From M0108 sp964523415 (GTDB taxonomy: Bacteria; Pseudomonadota; Gammaproteobacteria; Chromatiales; Chromatiaceae): DNA of 35,870 nucleotides. Under the pieces are notes generated by a model, which saw nothing but the letters and a program-made list of their open reading frames with translations, was not told the origin of the DNA and made no database searches. The translations under genes and the position numbers were made by a program. Of the stretch, positions 15,279-24,112 are shown one piece after another; positions within the stretch are counted from its first letter, which is position 1; each line of letters opens with the position of its first letter. The stretch is taken from positions 1 to 35,870 of the forward strand of contig CAZFZB010000015.1 of the NCBI GenBank assembly GCA_964523415.1. The letters run 5' to 3'.

Positions 15279-17579
15279 ATGTCTGACGCTAAGAGGTATT
15301 CAGTGGAAAAGGATCTGCGCGAGGCCGCCCTCGAATATCATCGCCATCCCACCCCAGGCAAGATTTCCGTTCGCCCAACCAAGGGCCTAACCAACCAGCG
15401 CGACTTGGCGCTAGCCTATTCCCCGGGGGTTGCCGCCGCCTGCGACGCCATCGTCCTCGATCCTGCCACCGCCGCTGATTACACCTCGCGCGCCAACTTA
15501 GTGGGAGTGGTCACCAACGGTACCGCCGTCCTCGGGCTGGGTGATATAGGCCCTCTCGCCGCCAAACCGGTCATGGAGGGAAAAGGCTGCCTGTTCAAGA
15601 AGTTCGCCGGCATAGATGTCTTTGACATCGAGTTGTCTGAGCGCGACCCAGACAGGCTGATCGACATGATCGCCGCTCTGGAACCGACTCTGGGTGGCGT
15701 CAACCTCGAGGATATCAAGGCTCCGGAGTGCTTTTACATCGAACGGAAGTTGAAGGAACGGATGAAAATACCCGTTTTCCACGATGATCAGCATGGTACC
15801 GCCATCATCTCCGCCGCCGCCTTGCTCAATGGATTGAAGGTCGTCGGCAAACCAATCGGGACGGTCAAGGTCGTTTGCTCCGGGGCTGGCGCCGCCGCCA
15901 TCTCCTGTCTGAATCTCTGGTCCTATCTCGGCGTCAAGCACGAGCACATTACCGTATGTGACTCCAAGGGCGTCATTTACCGGGATAGGCCTGGCGGCAT
16001 GGATGAAAGCAAGGCCCAGTACGCCCGGGAAACGGAGGCGCGGACCCTGAGTGACGCCATCCAGGGGGCTGACATCTTTTTGGGTCTCTCGACCGCCGGG
16101 GTCCTGACCCCAGACATGGTCAAGACCATGGCGGATCAGCCTATGATTTTCGCTCTGGCCAACCCGACACCCGAAATCATGCCCGACTTGGCCAAGGCTG
16201 CTCGCCCGGACGCCATCATCGCCACCGGACGTTCGGACTACCCCAACCAGGTCAACAATGTCCTTTGCTTCCCCTTCATATTCCGCGGCGCCCTCGATGT
16301 CGGTGCCACCTGTATCACCGAGGAGATGAAGATCGCCAGCGTACGCGCCATCGCCGAGTTGGCTGAGGCCGAGGTCACCGACGAGGTGGCCATGGCCTAT
16401 CCCGGGCGAGAACTAAGCTTCGGCCCGGAATATCTGATTCCCACCCCCTTCGACCCACGCCTGATCGTCAAGATAGCGCCCGCCGTAGCTAAGGCCGCCC
16501 TGGATTCCGGCGTGGCCACCCGGCCCATTACCGATTGGGCTGCCTACCGCGCCAAACTGACCGAATTCATTTACCACACTGGCGTTGGTATGCGGGCCAT
16601 CTTCCAGGCCGCCCGCCGCACTAAGGGCAAGCGGATTATCTTTGCCGAGGGCGAGGATGAGCGGGTGCTGCGGGCCGCCCAAATCCTCATCGAGGAACGG
16701 ATCGCCCGTCCCATTCTGATCGGTTGGCCCAATGTTATCCAATACCGATTGGAAAAGGCGCAACTGCGCATCCGGCCGGGGGTAGATTTTGATCTGGTCA
16801 ATCCGGAATCCGACGAGCGTTATCGCGAGTGCTGGGAGGCCTATCTCAAACTGATGGTGCGGCGCGGCGTGACACCGGCCATCGCCAAGACCGCCCTCCG
16901 CCGAGACACCAGTATCATCGGTGCCATGCTGCTACGGCTGGGCTATGCCGATGGCCTCCTCCTCGGCACCAGCGGCCTTTACGCCGAGCATCTGGGGGTG
17001 ATCCGGGATCTGATTGGGAAACGCTCCGACGTCCATACACTTGGGGCTATGAATTACCTCATGCTCCCTGGCCGCTCCCTGTTTATCTGTGACACCCATG
17101 TCAACCAGGATCCCAGTGCCCAGGAAATCGCCGAGATCACCTTGATGGCCGCCGAGCAGGTGCGCCGTTTCGGTGTCCAACCCAAGGTGGCGCTGCTGTC
17201 ACACTCCAATTTCGGCTCCAGTCCCTCCGCTTCCGCTCGCAAGATGAGCCGTGCCGCTTCTTTGATCGACGCCATGTCGGCAGGGGAATTGGAGGTCGAT
17301 GGCGAGATGCATGGCGATGCCGCCCTCTCCGAGGAATTCCGCCGCGCCGCCAACCCCAACTCCGTGCTCAAGGGCGAGGCCAACCTGCTCGTCCTGCCAA
17401 ACATTGACGCCGCCAACATCTCCTACAATCTACTCAAGATGACCAGTGGGGAAGGTGTCACCATCGGCCCTATTCTTCTAGGTGTCGCGCGCCCTGTGCA
17501 TATCCTCACCACCACCTCCACTGTCCGACGCCTGGTCAACATGGCCGCCCTTGCGGTCGTCGAGGCCCTGGAACGTTAA
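15279..17579 (+). CDS. maeB: NADP-dependent malic enzyme MaeB (malic enzyme plus phosphotransacetylase-like domain)
   Basis: A 766-residue cytoplasmic enzyme that oxidatively decarboxylates malate to pyruvate with NADP. The malic-enzyme part (1 to ~425) shows RDLALAYSPGVAAACDAI, GLGDIGPLAAKPVMEGK and FHDDQHGTAI (near 167). The C-terminal part (about 445-766) begins GKRIIFAEGEDERVLRAAQ and is the phosphotransacetylase-like domain, which in MaeB binds acetyl-CoA for regulation and is not known to be catalytic. Length matches the family (about 760). The start is uncertain: the ATG at 15279 matches the family N-terminus but has only a distant GGAG. The in-frame ATG at 15225 has a good AAGGGG but would add an odd hydrophobic 18-residue lead. 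Confidence 0.93.
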   Translation: MSDAKRYSVEKDLREAALEYHRHPTPGKISVRPTKGLTNQRDLALAYSPGVAAACDAIVLDPATAADYTSRANLVGVVTNGTAVLGLGDIGPLAAKPVMEGKGCLFKKFAGIDVFDIELSERDPDRLIDMIAALEPTLGGVNLEDIKAPECFYIERKLKERMKIPVFHDDQHGTAIISAAALLNGLKVVGKPIGTVKVVCSGAGAAAISCLNLWSYLGVKHEHITVCDSKGVIYRDRPGGMDESKAQYARETEARTLSDAIQGADIFLGLSTAGVLTPDMVKTMADQPMIFALANPTPEIMPDLAKAARPDAIIATGRSDYPNQVNNVLCFPFIFRGALDVGATCITEEMKIASVRAIAELAEAEVTDEVAMAYPGRELSFGPEYLIPTPFDPRLIVKIAPAVAKAALDSGVATRPITDWAAYRAKLTEFIYHTGVGMRAIFQAARRTKGKRIIFAEGEDERVLRAAQILIEERIARPILIGWPNVIQYRLEKAQLRIRPGVDFDLVNPESDERYRECWEAYLKLMVRRGVTPAIAKTALRRDTSIIGAMLLRLGYADGLLLGTSGLYAEHLGVIRDLIGKRSDVHTLGAMNYLMLPGRSLFICDTHVNQDPSAQEIAEITLMAAEQVRRFGVQPKVALLSHSNFGSSPSASARKMSRAASLIDAMSAGELEVDGEMHGDAALSEEFRRAANPNSVLKGEANLLVLPNIDAANISYNLLKMTSGEGVTIGPILLGVARPVHILTTTSTVRRLVNMAALAVVEALER

Positions 17580-17591
17580 AGGGATCCTCAA

Positions 17592-18281
17592 GTGGCATTG
17601 GCAATCTTCGATTTGGACAACACCCTGTTGGCGGGGGATTCGGATTACCTCTGGGGTCTCTTCCTCGCCGAACAAGGAATCGTCAATCGGGAGGAGTACG
17701 AGCAGGAAAACGAGCGCTTCTACTGCGAATATCGGGAGGGTCGGCTCGATATCCAGGAGTTCATGCGGTTCAGCCTGCGCGTCCTGCGCGACAATGATCC
17801 CGAGGATCTCCTCCGTTGGCGCGAAACATTTATCAGGGACAAGATCGAACCGATCATTACCCCAGCCGCCATAGCCCTCGTGAAGCATCACCAGGCTGCA
17901 GGCGATACCTTACTCATCATCACCGCCACTAATGCCTTCGTCACCGCACCCATCGCCGCCCGCCTCGGCATCCCCCACCTGATCGCAAGTATTCCCGAGG
18001 AACGGGAGGGGCGCTTCACGGGCAACCTAATGGGTACCCCTTCCTTTCAGGCGGGCAAGGTCGAGCGTCTGCATGATTGGCTGGCTGAACAGGGGGCCGA
18101 CCTAAAGGGCAGCTATTTCTACAGCGATTCCCATAACGATATCCCCCTGCTGGAACATGTGGAACGGCCGGTAGCAGTTGACCCGGACGAAATTCTGGTA
18201 CTCCATGCCCAGGCCAAGGGCTGGCCCATCATCTCCCTGCGCGACGACAGCGAGGTCCGCGGCAATTGGCATCGGGCGTGA
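17592..18281 (+). CDS. HAD-IB family phosphatase (SerB-like)
   Basis: A 229-residue HAD-superfamily hydrolase of subclass IB. Motif I is FDLDNT with nucleophile D7 and acid D9, motif II the T of LIITATNAF, and motif IV YSDSHNDIPLL. The family removes phosphate from small molecules such as phosphoserine; the substrate here is unknown. The start is GTG, supported by AAAGGG eight bases upstream. It begins 12 bases after maeB and ends two bases before the probable plsC start, so it is likely co-transcribed with both. HAD-IB hydrolases also occur fused or linked to PlsC acyltransferases, so a phospholipid-related substrate is a fair guess. Confidence 0.88.
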   Translation: MALAIFDLDNTLLAGDSDYLWGLFLAEQGIVNREEYEQENERFYCEYREGRLDIQEFMRFSLRVLRDNDPEDLLRWRETFIRDKIEPIITPAAIALVKHHQAAGDTLLIITATNAFVTAPIAARLGIPHLIASIPEEREGRFTGNLMGTPSFQAGKVERLHDWLAEQGADLKGSYFYSDSHNDIPLLEHVERPVAVDPDEILVLHAQAKGWPIISLRDDSEVRGNWHRA

Positions 18282-18283
18282 CC

Positions 18284-19114
18284 ATGCAACNNNNNNNNNN
18301 NNNNNNNNNNNNNNNNNNNNNNNNNNNNNNNNNNNNNNNNNNNNNNNNNNNNNNNNNNNNNNNNNNNNNNNNNNNNNNNNNNNNNNNNNNACTCTGGCGC
18401 GGGTTGCGCGTCCTTTGCCATCTTCTGACGGCCCTCCTCCTGGTGGCCATTCCCGTAGCGTTGCCTCAGGCCTTCGGCCAAAGACCCAACTGGACACCGG
18501 CCCTAACCGGCTGGTGGTACCGGCACCTGTGTCGGATCCTGGGCCTGCGCATAAGTGTGTCGGGGCGCCTTGCCCCAGAGATTCTGCTGGTATCCAACCA
18601 TATTTCCTGGCTGGATATCCCTGTCCTGGGCGCCCAGGGCGACATTACCTTCCTTTCCAAGGCCGAGATCGGCTCCTGGCCCCTGATAGGCTGGATGGCC
18701 AAGGTACTGGGCACCCTCTTCATCCGGCGCGGGGCAAATCAGGCTCTGGAGATCGCGGACCAGATCGCCACCCGGGCCCGCACAGGACGGGTGGTGGTGA
18801 TCTTTCCGGAGGCAACAACCACGGATGGCACCCATCTGCGCCCCTTCCACCCCCGCCTTTTCGCCGCCGCTCAGGCCAGCGGGGTGCCCTTGCAACCCGT
18901 CGCCCTCCGCTACGGCGAGTTGGATCGGTTGGATATGGTCGCCCCCTTCGTTGGCGATGACCGGCCCTTGACCCATCTACTACGCGTATTGCGTAATCCT
19001 GGCATCCGGGTCCAGGTCAAGTTCCTGACGCCTATAACAAGTTCAGGCCTGGACCGGAAGGGCATGGCCGAGGCCTGCCGACGGTCTATTGGAGGGGCAC
19101 TGGGGTTACCATAG
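18284..19114 (+). CDS. plsC: 1-acyl-glycerol-3-phosphate acyltransferase PlsC, with assembly gap near the start
   Basis: A membrane-associated acyltransferase that adds the second acyl chain to lysophosphatidic acid. The catalytic motif is NHISWLD (H-x4-D), followed by FIRRG and by FPEATTTDG, a variant of the usual FPEGT motif. A hydrophobic helix (LLTALLLVAIPVAL) precedes these, typical of an N-terminal anchor. The probable start is the ATG at 18284, two bases after the HAD stop; a TTG at 18266 overlapping the HAD gene is less likely. A 100-N gap (18291-18390) follows two codons later, so the true N-terminus and frame across it are unknown. A strong terminator lies downstream. Confidence 0.88.
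   Translation: MQXXXXXXXXXXXXXXXXXXXXXXXXXXXXXXXXXXLWRGLRVLCHLLTALLLVAIPVALPQAFGQRPNWTPALTGWWYRHLCRILGLRISVSGRLAPEILLVSNHISWLDIPVLGAQGDITFLSKAEIGSWPLIGWMAKVLGTLFIRRGANQALEIADQIATRARTGRVVVIFPEATTTDGTHLRPFHPRLFAAAQASGVPLQPVALRYGELDRLDMVAPFVGDDRPLTHLLRVLRNPGIRVQVKFLTPITSSGLDRKGMAEACRRSIGGALGLP
18291..18390. other. Assembly gap (100 N) at the start of plsC
   Basis: Exactly 100 unknown bases. Like the gap in cbbO it is probably a fixed-size placeholder. Confidence 0.97.
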
Positions 19115-19169
19115 GGAAGCTGACCGGTTCTCACCGGCCATTGACAGGACCATAGCCCTCCATAACGAC

Positions 19170-19193
19170 AAAACCGCGCACATGCGCGGTTTT
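19170..19193. terminator. Bidirectional Rho-independent terminator
   Basis: A near-perfect palindrome AAAACCGCGCA / TGCGCGGTTTT (19170-19180 with 19183-19193). The A-run on one side and the T-run on the other let it work in both directions. It sits between the convergent plsC and sulfur globule protein genes and probably serves both. Confidence 0.85.
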
Positions 19194-19250
19194 GTAGGGC
19201 CTCTCCCAGGCCTGCACCCCGTCCTTGGGGCAAATCATCAGGATTGAACC

Positions 19251-19607
19251 TTACTTGGCCTCGGCGGCAGGAGCGGCCGGAGCGGCGGGCGGGGCATAGG
19301 GAGCGCCATAAGGAGCACCGTAGGGGGCGCCCCAAGCACCGTAGGGGGCGTAGCCATAGGGGCCACCCCAGTAGGGGGCGTAGCCATAGTAATCCCGATA
19401 ACGGTTATAACCACGGCCCCAACCACGTCCACCACCGGACATATTCATGTTGAAATCACCGTAGCCATCCCCGAACATGTCGTTCCACCAATCATTGGAG
19501 TTGTTGCCCCAACCATTGTTGTTACCCCAGGGGCCCCACCATGCGGAGGCGGAGGCGGAGGCGCCCAACAGGGCGGCGATGGCGGCAGCGGTAGCAAGCT
19601 TTTTCAT
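19251..19607 (-). CDS. Sulfur globule protein (Sgp family)
   Basis: A 118-residue secreted structural protein. The Sec signal peptide MKKLATAAAIAALLGASASA-SA is probably cleaved before WW (after residue 22). The mature part is low complexity, rich in Gly, Tyr, Trp, Asn and Pro, with the core NDMFGDGYGDFNMNMSGGGR. The tail has repeated GAPYGAPY units and then an Ala/Pro stretch. In Chromatiaceae, SgpA, SgpB and SgpC coat the periplasmic sulfur globules formed from sulfide or thiosulfate. The match in signal peptide and core is strong, but I cannot decide which paralogue this is. AGGAG lies seven bases before the ATG. An AT-rich region upstream should carry its own promoter, fitting high expression. 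Confidence 0.88.
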   Translation of the reverse strand: MKKLATAAAIAALLGASASASAWWGPWGNNNGWGNNSNDWWNDMFGDGYGDFNMNMSGGGRGWGRGYNRYRDYYGYAPYWGGPYGYAPYGAWGAPYGAPYGAPYAPPAAPAAPAAEAK

Positions 19608-19639
19608 TCGGTTTCTCCTATTCTCTCAGGGTTCTGTTC

Positions 19640-19740
19640 AGCAAGTGAGACACTTTGTGTGCCTACGGGTGCCTATAATATTAGCATTTGATTATTTACA
19701 AAATCGCTTTTTCTTATCACCTCCGTCTTTGTGATTGACA
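19640..19740 (-). promoter_or_regulatory. Probable promoter region of the sulfur globule gene
   Basis: An AT-rich block between the sulfur globule gene and the uracil-DNA glycosylase gene. On the minus strand a TATTAT/TATAGG segment near 19675 is a candidate -10, with TTTTGT about 17 bases upstream. This is a weak match, chosen mainly because an independently expressed gene starts here. The plus strand also shows a TATAAT, but there is no gene for it to drive. Confidence 0.35.
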
Positions 19741-19771
19741 TTATCGAAGTATGGATCCGGATGGGTCAGAC

Positions 19772-20575
19772 TTATCCCTCCATACCCCTCAGTCTTCTGG
19801 CCACTTGCGTCAGATCCCGCCAGACTAGGGCCTTCTGTTCTGGAGAGCGCAAAAGATAGGAGGGGTGAAAGGTTACCATCAATGGCAGGGCGTCGGCTCC
19901 AAAACTGAACCAGCGCCCACGCAGTCGACTCACGGCCTCGCCAGTCCCGAGCAGGTTCTGAGCGGAGACGCGGCCCAGTGAGAGGATGATCCGCGGTTGG
20001 ATCCAGGCGATTTGGCGTGTCAGAAAGGTGCGGCAGGCTGCCGCCTCCTCGGGCTTGGGATCACGATTCCCAGGCGGACGACACTTAAGGATGTTAGCGA
20101 TGTAGACTTGGCTGCGATCCAGACCAATGGCGGCAAGCATGCGGTTTAGGAGTTGCCCAGCGCGACCGACGAAGGGTTCGCCCTGACGGTCCTCATCCGC
20201 GCCTGGGGCCTCGCCGATCAGCATCAGGTCGGCATCAGTCCGCCCTACCCCAAAAACGGTTTGGGTGCGAGTTCCCCAGAGGTTACAGGCCCGGCAAGCC
20301 GCTACGCTGGCCCGCAGCTCCTCCCATTCCAGCACCTTGCCATCAGCACCGGAGTCAGCAATGGGCCCGGTGGTTAGATGTTGGGGGGACAAGACTGGCA
20401 CCGCCAACCCAGGGATAGGGTTCGGGGAGGCGGTCTGGAGGGCCACCGTCTGCATGCCCTCCACACCCGCCGTCTGTCCTAGCTGTCCGTCCTTAAGACA
20501 GCCGCCCACGACCTTCGATCGCCAAAGCTGGATACCCATGGCATCCAGATACAATTGACGCAGGACCGGGTCCAT
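19772..20575 (-). CDS. Family 4 uracil-DNA glycosylase ([4Fe-4S])
   Basis: A 267-residue DNA repair enzyme that excises uracil from DNA. It shows GEAPGADED (121-129), VGRAGQLLNRML, NILKCRPPGNRDP and TFHPSYLLR with H237. C94, C97, C165 and C181 are placed as the four [4Fe-4S] ligands of the family. The first ~80 residues are poorly conserved and low in recognisable features, so a start further downstream is possible. The ATG at 20575 has no strong ribosome binding site but sits only seven bases after the leuA stop, so translational coupling is likely. Confidence 0.92.
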   Translation of the reverse strand: MDPVLRQLYLDAMGIQLWRSKVVGGCLKDGQLGQTAGVEGMQTVALQTASPNPIPGLAVPVLSPQHLTTGPIADSGADGKVLEWEELRASVAACRACNLWGTRTQTVFGVGRTDADLMLIGEAPGADEDRQGEPFVGRAGQLLNRMLAAIGLDRSQVYIANILKCRPPGNRDPKPEEAAACRTFLTRQIAWIQPRIILSLGRVSAQNLLGTGEAVSRLRGRWFSFGADALPLMVTFHPSYLLRSPEQKALVWRDLTQVARRLRGMEG

Positions 20576-20582
20576 GCCCCAC

Positions 20583-22130
20583 TCAGACGTCTGCGGCCTG
20601 GGGATGGGCGCGCTGCAAAGGTTTCAGTACCTTGTTACAGGCGTTGATATATGCCTTGGCGGAGGCAATGATGATATCCGTATCAGCCCCTTGACCATTG
20701 ACGACGCGCCCACCCTTTTCCAGTCGCACCGTGACCTCGCCCTGGGCATCGGTGCCGCTCGTGATATTGTTGACCGAGTAAAGCCGCAGCACGGTGCCGG
20801 AATTGACGATAGACTCGATAGCCTTGAAGGTGGCATCCACGGGACCACCCCCAATGGACACACCGGGTTCCTCCAGACCGTCCACCAGCAGCACCACATC
20901 GGCCCTGGGGGTCTCGCCGGTCTCGGAGCAAACCTTCATGGATACCAGCTTGAGGCGTTCATTGGTGGCGTCGATATTGGTATCGGTGACCAGGGTCTGG
21001 AGGTCCTCATCAAAGATTTCGTGCTTTTTATCCGCCAACTCCTTGAAGCGGGCAAAGGCGGCGTTGAGTTCCTCCTCGGAGTCGAAGCTCATACCCAGTT
21101 CGCCGAGGCGATTCTTGAAGGCGTTGCGACCGGAATGCTTGCCCAACACCATACGGTTCTCGGTCCAACCCACATCCTCGGCGCGCATGATTTCGTAGGT
21201 CTCGCGATGTTTGAGCACACCGTCCTGGTGGATGCCGGACTCATGCGCGAAGGCATTGGCACCCACCACAGCCTTGTTGGGTTGCACCGGGAAACCCGTG
21301 ATGCCGGACACCAGTCGCGAGCAGTGAACGATCTGGGTCGTGTCGAGGCGGGTATCACAGGCGAAGTGATCCTGACGGGTGCGGACCGCCATGACCACCT
21401 CCTCAAGGGCGGCATTACCGGCTCTTTCGCCCAATCCATTGATGGTGCACTCCACTTGGCGGGCGCCATTGCGTACCGCCGCCAGGGAATTAGCAACGGC
21501 CAGACCAAGGTCGTTGTGACAATGGACGGAAAAGACCGCCTTGTCGGCATTGGGTACCCGCTCCAGCAAATTACGGATCAAATCACCAAATTGATAGGGC
21601 ACGCTATAGCCCACGGTATCCGGAATGTTGACCGTACGTGCGCCGGCATCGATCACTGCTTCGAGAACACGACAAAGGAAATCCAGTTCTGAGCGACCCG
21701 CGTCCTCCGGGGAGAACTCCACATCATCCGTGTAGCGCCGGGCCCGCTTGACGGCATGGACCGCCTGCTCGACTACCTGGTCGGGCGACATGCGCAGTTT
21801 TCGCTCCATGTGGATGGGCGAGGTCGCGATGAAGGTGTGAATCCGTGCCGACTTGGCATCGGCGAGGGCCTCGCCCGCGGTGTCGATATCACGATCCATG
21901 GCGCGGGCGAGACCGCAAACGGTGCTGTCCTTGATGACTGCGGCCACCGCCTTGACAGCCTCGAAATCGCCTGGGCTGGCAATAGGAAAACCCGCTTCGA
22001 TCACATCCACCTTAAGCTTTTCCAAGGCCTTGGCAATGCGGACCTTTTCCTCCTTGGTCATGGACGCACCTGGGCTTTGCTCGCCGTCCCGGAGGGTGGT
22101 ATCGAAGATGATGAGATGATCTTTGCTCAT
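20583..22130 (-). CDS. leuA: 2-isopropylmalate synthase
   Basis: A 515-residue enzyme catalysing the first committed step of leucine synthesis, acetyl-CoA plus 2-oxoisovalerate to 2-isopropylmalate. The catalytic TIM barrel begins FDTTLRDGEQSPG (9-21) and includes HCHNDLGLAVANS and the GLGERAGNAALEE segment. The C-terminal third (about 390-510) is the leucine-binding regulatory domain with VSIGGGPVDATFKAI. The start is placed at 22130, where GGGAG lies seven bases before the ATG; an upstream in-frame ATG at 22154 is not supported. No Leu-rich leader peptide was seen upstream, so classical attenuation is not evident. The glycosylase gene follows closely. Confidence 0.96.
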   Translation of the reverse strand: MSKDHLIIFDTTLRDGEQSPGASMTKEEKVRIAKALEKLKVDVIEAGFPIASPGDFEAVKAVAAVIKDSTVCGLARAMDRDIDTAGEALADAKSARIHTFIATSPIHMERKLRMSPDQVVEQAVHAVKRARRYTDDVEFSPEDAGRSELDFLCRVLEAVIDAGARTVNIPDTVGYSVPYQFGDLIRNLLERVPNADKAVFSVHCHNDLGLAVANSLAAVRNGARQVECTINGLGERAGNAALEEVVMAVRTRQDHFACDTRLDTTQIVHCSRLVSGITGFPVQPNKAVVGANAFAHESGIHQDGVLKHRETYEIMRAEDVGWTENRMVLGKHSGRNAFKNRLGELGMSFDSEEELNAAFARFKELADKKHEIFDEDLQTLVTDTNIDATNERLKLVSMKVCSETGETPRADVVLLVDGLEEPGVSIGGGPVDATFKAIESIVNSGTVLRLYSVNNITSGTDAQGEVTVRLEKGGRVVNGQGADTDIIIASAKAYINACNKVLKPLQRAHPQAADV

Positions 22131-22546
22131 GGCTTGCTCCCGCCGCGCCGCCACTGAACCCTAGGGGTCGGCGCTATCAATGAAATTGGGTCTGAATGGT
22201 TGCGTATTCTAGAACCCCCGCCGGGGTATAGAGGAATTTCTGCCCATCAGGGCAGCAGCGGGCGCGCAAGCAGATGGGGCCTAAGGTGGGTCCTGGCCAA
22301 GAGGGGAATCGCCGAAAGGCTCGATAGGTATCTGGAAGTCATCCTCGATAAAGATCGGTGTTCTTCTCTAGAAGTTGGAATATAGGGCATGAATTGCCGA
22401 ATGCCAAGGGGACCACGGCTAAAGGAAGGCTCGGGTTGCAAGGAAAGCGTTTCGTAATCATATAGAATGAGTCGATAGACGCGAAGCATTGACAGGGCCC
22501 GGCGCTTACCGGAGACGTCATTCTCACCTTTCGGACGGCATCCTCG
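22131..22546. other. Divergent intergenic region between leuA and cbpA
   Basis: About 415 bases with no convincing gene; the minus-strand frame that runs through it overlaps cbpA and looks accidental. It holds a CTGCCC/GGGCAG hairpin (22240-22255) and a small CCCC/GGGG palindrome near 22215. A weak promoter-like pair pointing to cbpA is TTGCAA near 22436 with TATAGA about 19 bases on. The leuA promoter should be here as well but was not identified. Confidence 0.35.
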
Positions 22547-23533
22547 ATGGAGTACAAAGACTATTACAAGACCCTTGGGGTCCCCCGCGACGCCACTAAG
22601 GAGGCCATCAAACAGGCCTACCGTAAGCTGGCGCGCAAATATCACCCGGACGTCAGTAAGGAGCCGAACGCGGAGGCGCGTTTCAAGGAGATCAACGAGG
22701 CCAACGAGGTCCTCAAGGACCCGGCAAAGCGAGCGGCCTACGACGACCTCGGCAATCAATGGCGTGCCGGCCAGGAATTCCGTCCGCCACCGGGTCGGGG
22801 GGGCTTTCGCCAAGAATTTCACTTCAACACGGGCGGACCTGGGGACGCGGGCGGTTTCAGCGATTTCTTCTCAAGTCTCTTTGGAGCCGGGATCGGCGGC
22901 TTTGGAGGGGCCAGCGCGGGTCAGGCCGGGCCCAGTGCCGGGACGCGCCGCGAGGAGATGTTCCGACAACGGGGCCAGGACCAATCGGCCTATGTCGAAA
23001 TCGGTCTGGAGGAGGCCTATGCCGGTGGTACCCGCGAGTTGCGTCTGGAAACCCCAGTCCAGGATGGACAAGGCTATATCAGTTCCCAATCTCGAACCCT
23101 CAAGGTCCGCATCCCTCCTGGTGTCAGCCAGGGGCGACAGATTCGACTCGCCGGCCAAGGCCAGCCTGGCTTTGGGGGTGGCCCCGCAGGCGACCTTTAC
23201 CTGGAGGTCAAGCTCAAACCCCATCGGCTCTTTCAAACCGATGGGCGCGATATCCTCCTTCACCTGCCGATTGCCCCTTGGGAGGCCGCCTTGGGGGCCA
23301 ATATCCAGGTTCCGACCTTGGGCGGCGTCGTCAGCCTAAAGATCCCAGAGGGCAGTCAAACCGGCAAGCGCATGCGCCTTAAGGGACGTGGCCTGCCTGG
23401 CGACCCCCCAGGCGATCAGCATGTCATTCTTGAAATCGTTACCCCACCCGCGGACACGGCGGAGGCCAAGGCACTCTATCAGCGCATGGCCGACCTGCTA
23501 GCCTTCGACCCCCGCGCCCGGCTTGGAGGCTAA
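22547..23533 (+). CDS. cbpA: Curved-DNA-binding/DnaJ-class co-chaperone CbpA
   Basis: A 328-residue class II J-protein. The J domain (1-70) carries the HPD motif at 33-35, which stimulates DnaK ATPase. A Gly/Phe-rich linker follows (about 85-135). The two C-terminal substrate-binding beta domains (about 145-320) include RIPPGVSQGRQIRLAGQGQPG and IPEGSQTGKRMRLKGRGLPG. There is no zinc-finger region, which separates CbpA from DnaJ. It acts in the cytoplasm with DnaK, and E. coli CbpA also binds DNA. The gene four bases downstream is the likely modulator CbpM. Confidence 0.93.
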   Translation: MEYKDYYKTLGVPRDATKEAIKQAYRKLARKYHPDVSKEPNAEARFKEINEANEVLKDPAKRAAYDDLGNQWRAGQEFRPPPGRGGFRQEFHFNTGGPGDAGGFSDFFSSLFGAGIGGFGGASAGQAGPSAGTRREEMFRQRGQDQSAYVEIGLEEAYAGGTRELRLETPVQDGQGYISSQSRTLKVRIPPGVSQGRQIRLAGQGQPGFGGGPAGDLYLEVKLKPHRLFQTDGRDILLHLPIAPWEAALGANIQVPTLGGVVSLKIPEGSQTGKRMRLKGRGLPGDPPGDQHVILEIVTPPADTAEAKALYQRMADLLAFDPRARLGG

Positions 23534-23537
23534 GGCC

Positions 23538-23861
23538 ATGGATCAGTCCCACGACATCCTCCAGGGTGAAATCCTCGATGAGCGCCTCGCCTACGCCCTG
23601 GAGGATCTGACTGAGGTCTGCGGCATCAGCCGTGAACTCTTGGCCTTGTTGGTTGGCGAGGGCCTGTTGACGCCTAGGGGCGAGTCCCCCGTCAACTGGC
23701 GCTTCGATGGCCTCCAGGTCCGCCGCGTCCGCCGTGCCCTGCGGCTCAGCCGCGACCTCGAGCTCGATTGGCCCGCCACAGCCCTCACCCTGGATCTGCT
23801 CGACGAGATCGACAGGTTGCACCAGCGCCTTCAAGCCCTGGAACTGCAGTTGACCCGGTAG
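23538..23861 (+). CDS. cbpM: Chaperone modulator CbpM-like protein
   Basis: A 107-residue protein with a MerR-like helical fold: ILDERLAYALEDLTEVCGIS, then RELLALLVGEGLL, and a C-terminal coiled helix with LDEIDRLHQRLQALE. CbpM binds the J domain of CbpA and inhibits it. The pairing with cbpA supports the name. The start at 23538 (ATG four bases after the cbpA stop) has GGAGG nine bases upstream within the end of cbpA, so the two are translated together. Confidence 0.82.
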   Translation: MDQSHDILQGEILDERLAYALEDLTEVCGISRELLALLVGEGLLTPRGESPVNWRFDGLQVRRVRRALRLSRDLELDWPATALTLDLLDEIDRLHQRLQALELQLTR

Positions 23862-23872
23862 GATTAGCCCCT

Positions 23873-23899
23873 CTTACCGCCCTGGGCCGGCGGGATAAG
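23873..23899 (+). terminator. Possible hairpin at the end of the cbpA-cbpM unit
   Basis: CTTACCGCC (23873-23881) can pair with GGCGGGATAAG (23889-23899), leaving a two-base bulge. It starts 12 bases after the cbpM-like stop. No real T-run follows, so termination is uncertain. Confidence 0.3.
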
Positions 23900-24112
23900 G
23901 TCATACCAGTTTTACGATCGTACTTCTTAACACCTTACTCGGCGAAGCTCATAAACCGACAGGCATATAACAATAGCCATGCCGGATCAGATCCTTCTGA
24001 TAAGACAGTCCATGGTGACAGCCGAAACCCGTCATAGAACTAGACTCCTCATGGCGGTCAGGATACAAAGGGCCAAGACACGGCTACGCCACCGAATTAA
24101 CGAGATCGACAT

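Noticed and set aside
20574..21692. Long open frame (372 codons) opposite leuA
   Set aside because: Antisense shadow of leuA with a low-information His/Gly/Ile-rich translation and no ribosome binding site.
22131..22546. Leucine attenuator leader peptide upstream of leuA
   Set aside because: No short frame with a run of Leu codons followed by a terminator could be found on the minus strand.
22247..22822. Minus-strand frame across the leuA-cbpA gap
   Set aside because: Much of it overlaps the conserved J domain of cbpA, and the rest has no protein-like pattern or good start.
23913..23922. Ten-base palindrome TACGATCGTA upstream of the EgtB-like gene
   Set aside because: It is perfect but short and isolated; a palindrome this size can occur by chance and no partner site is nearby.
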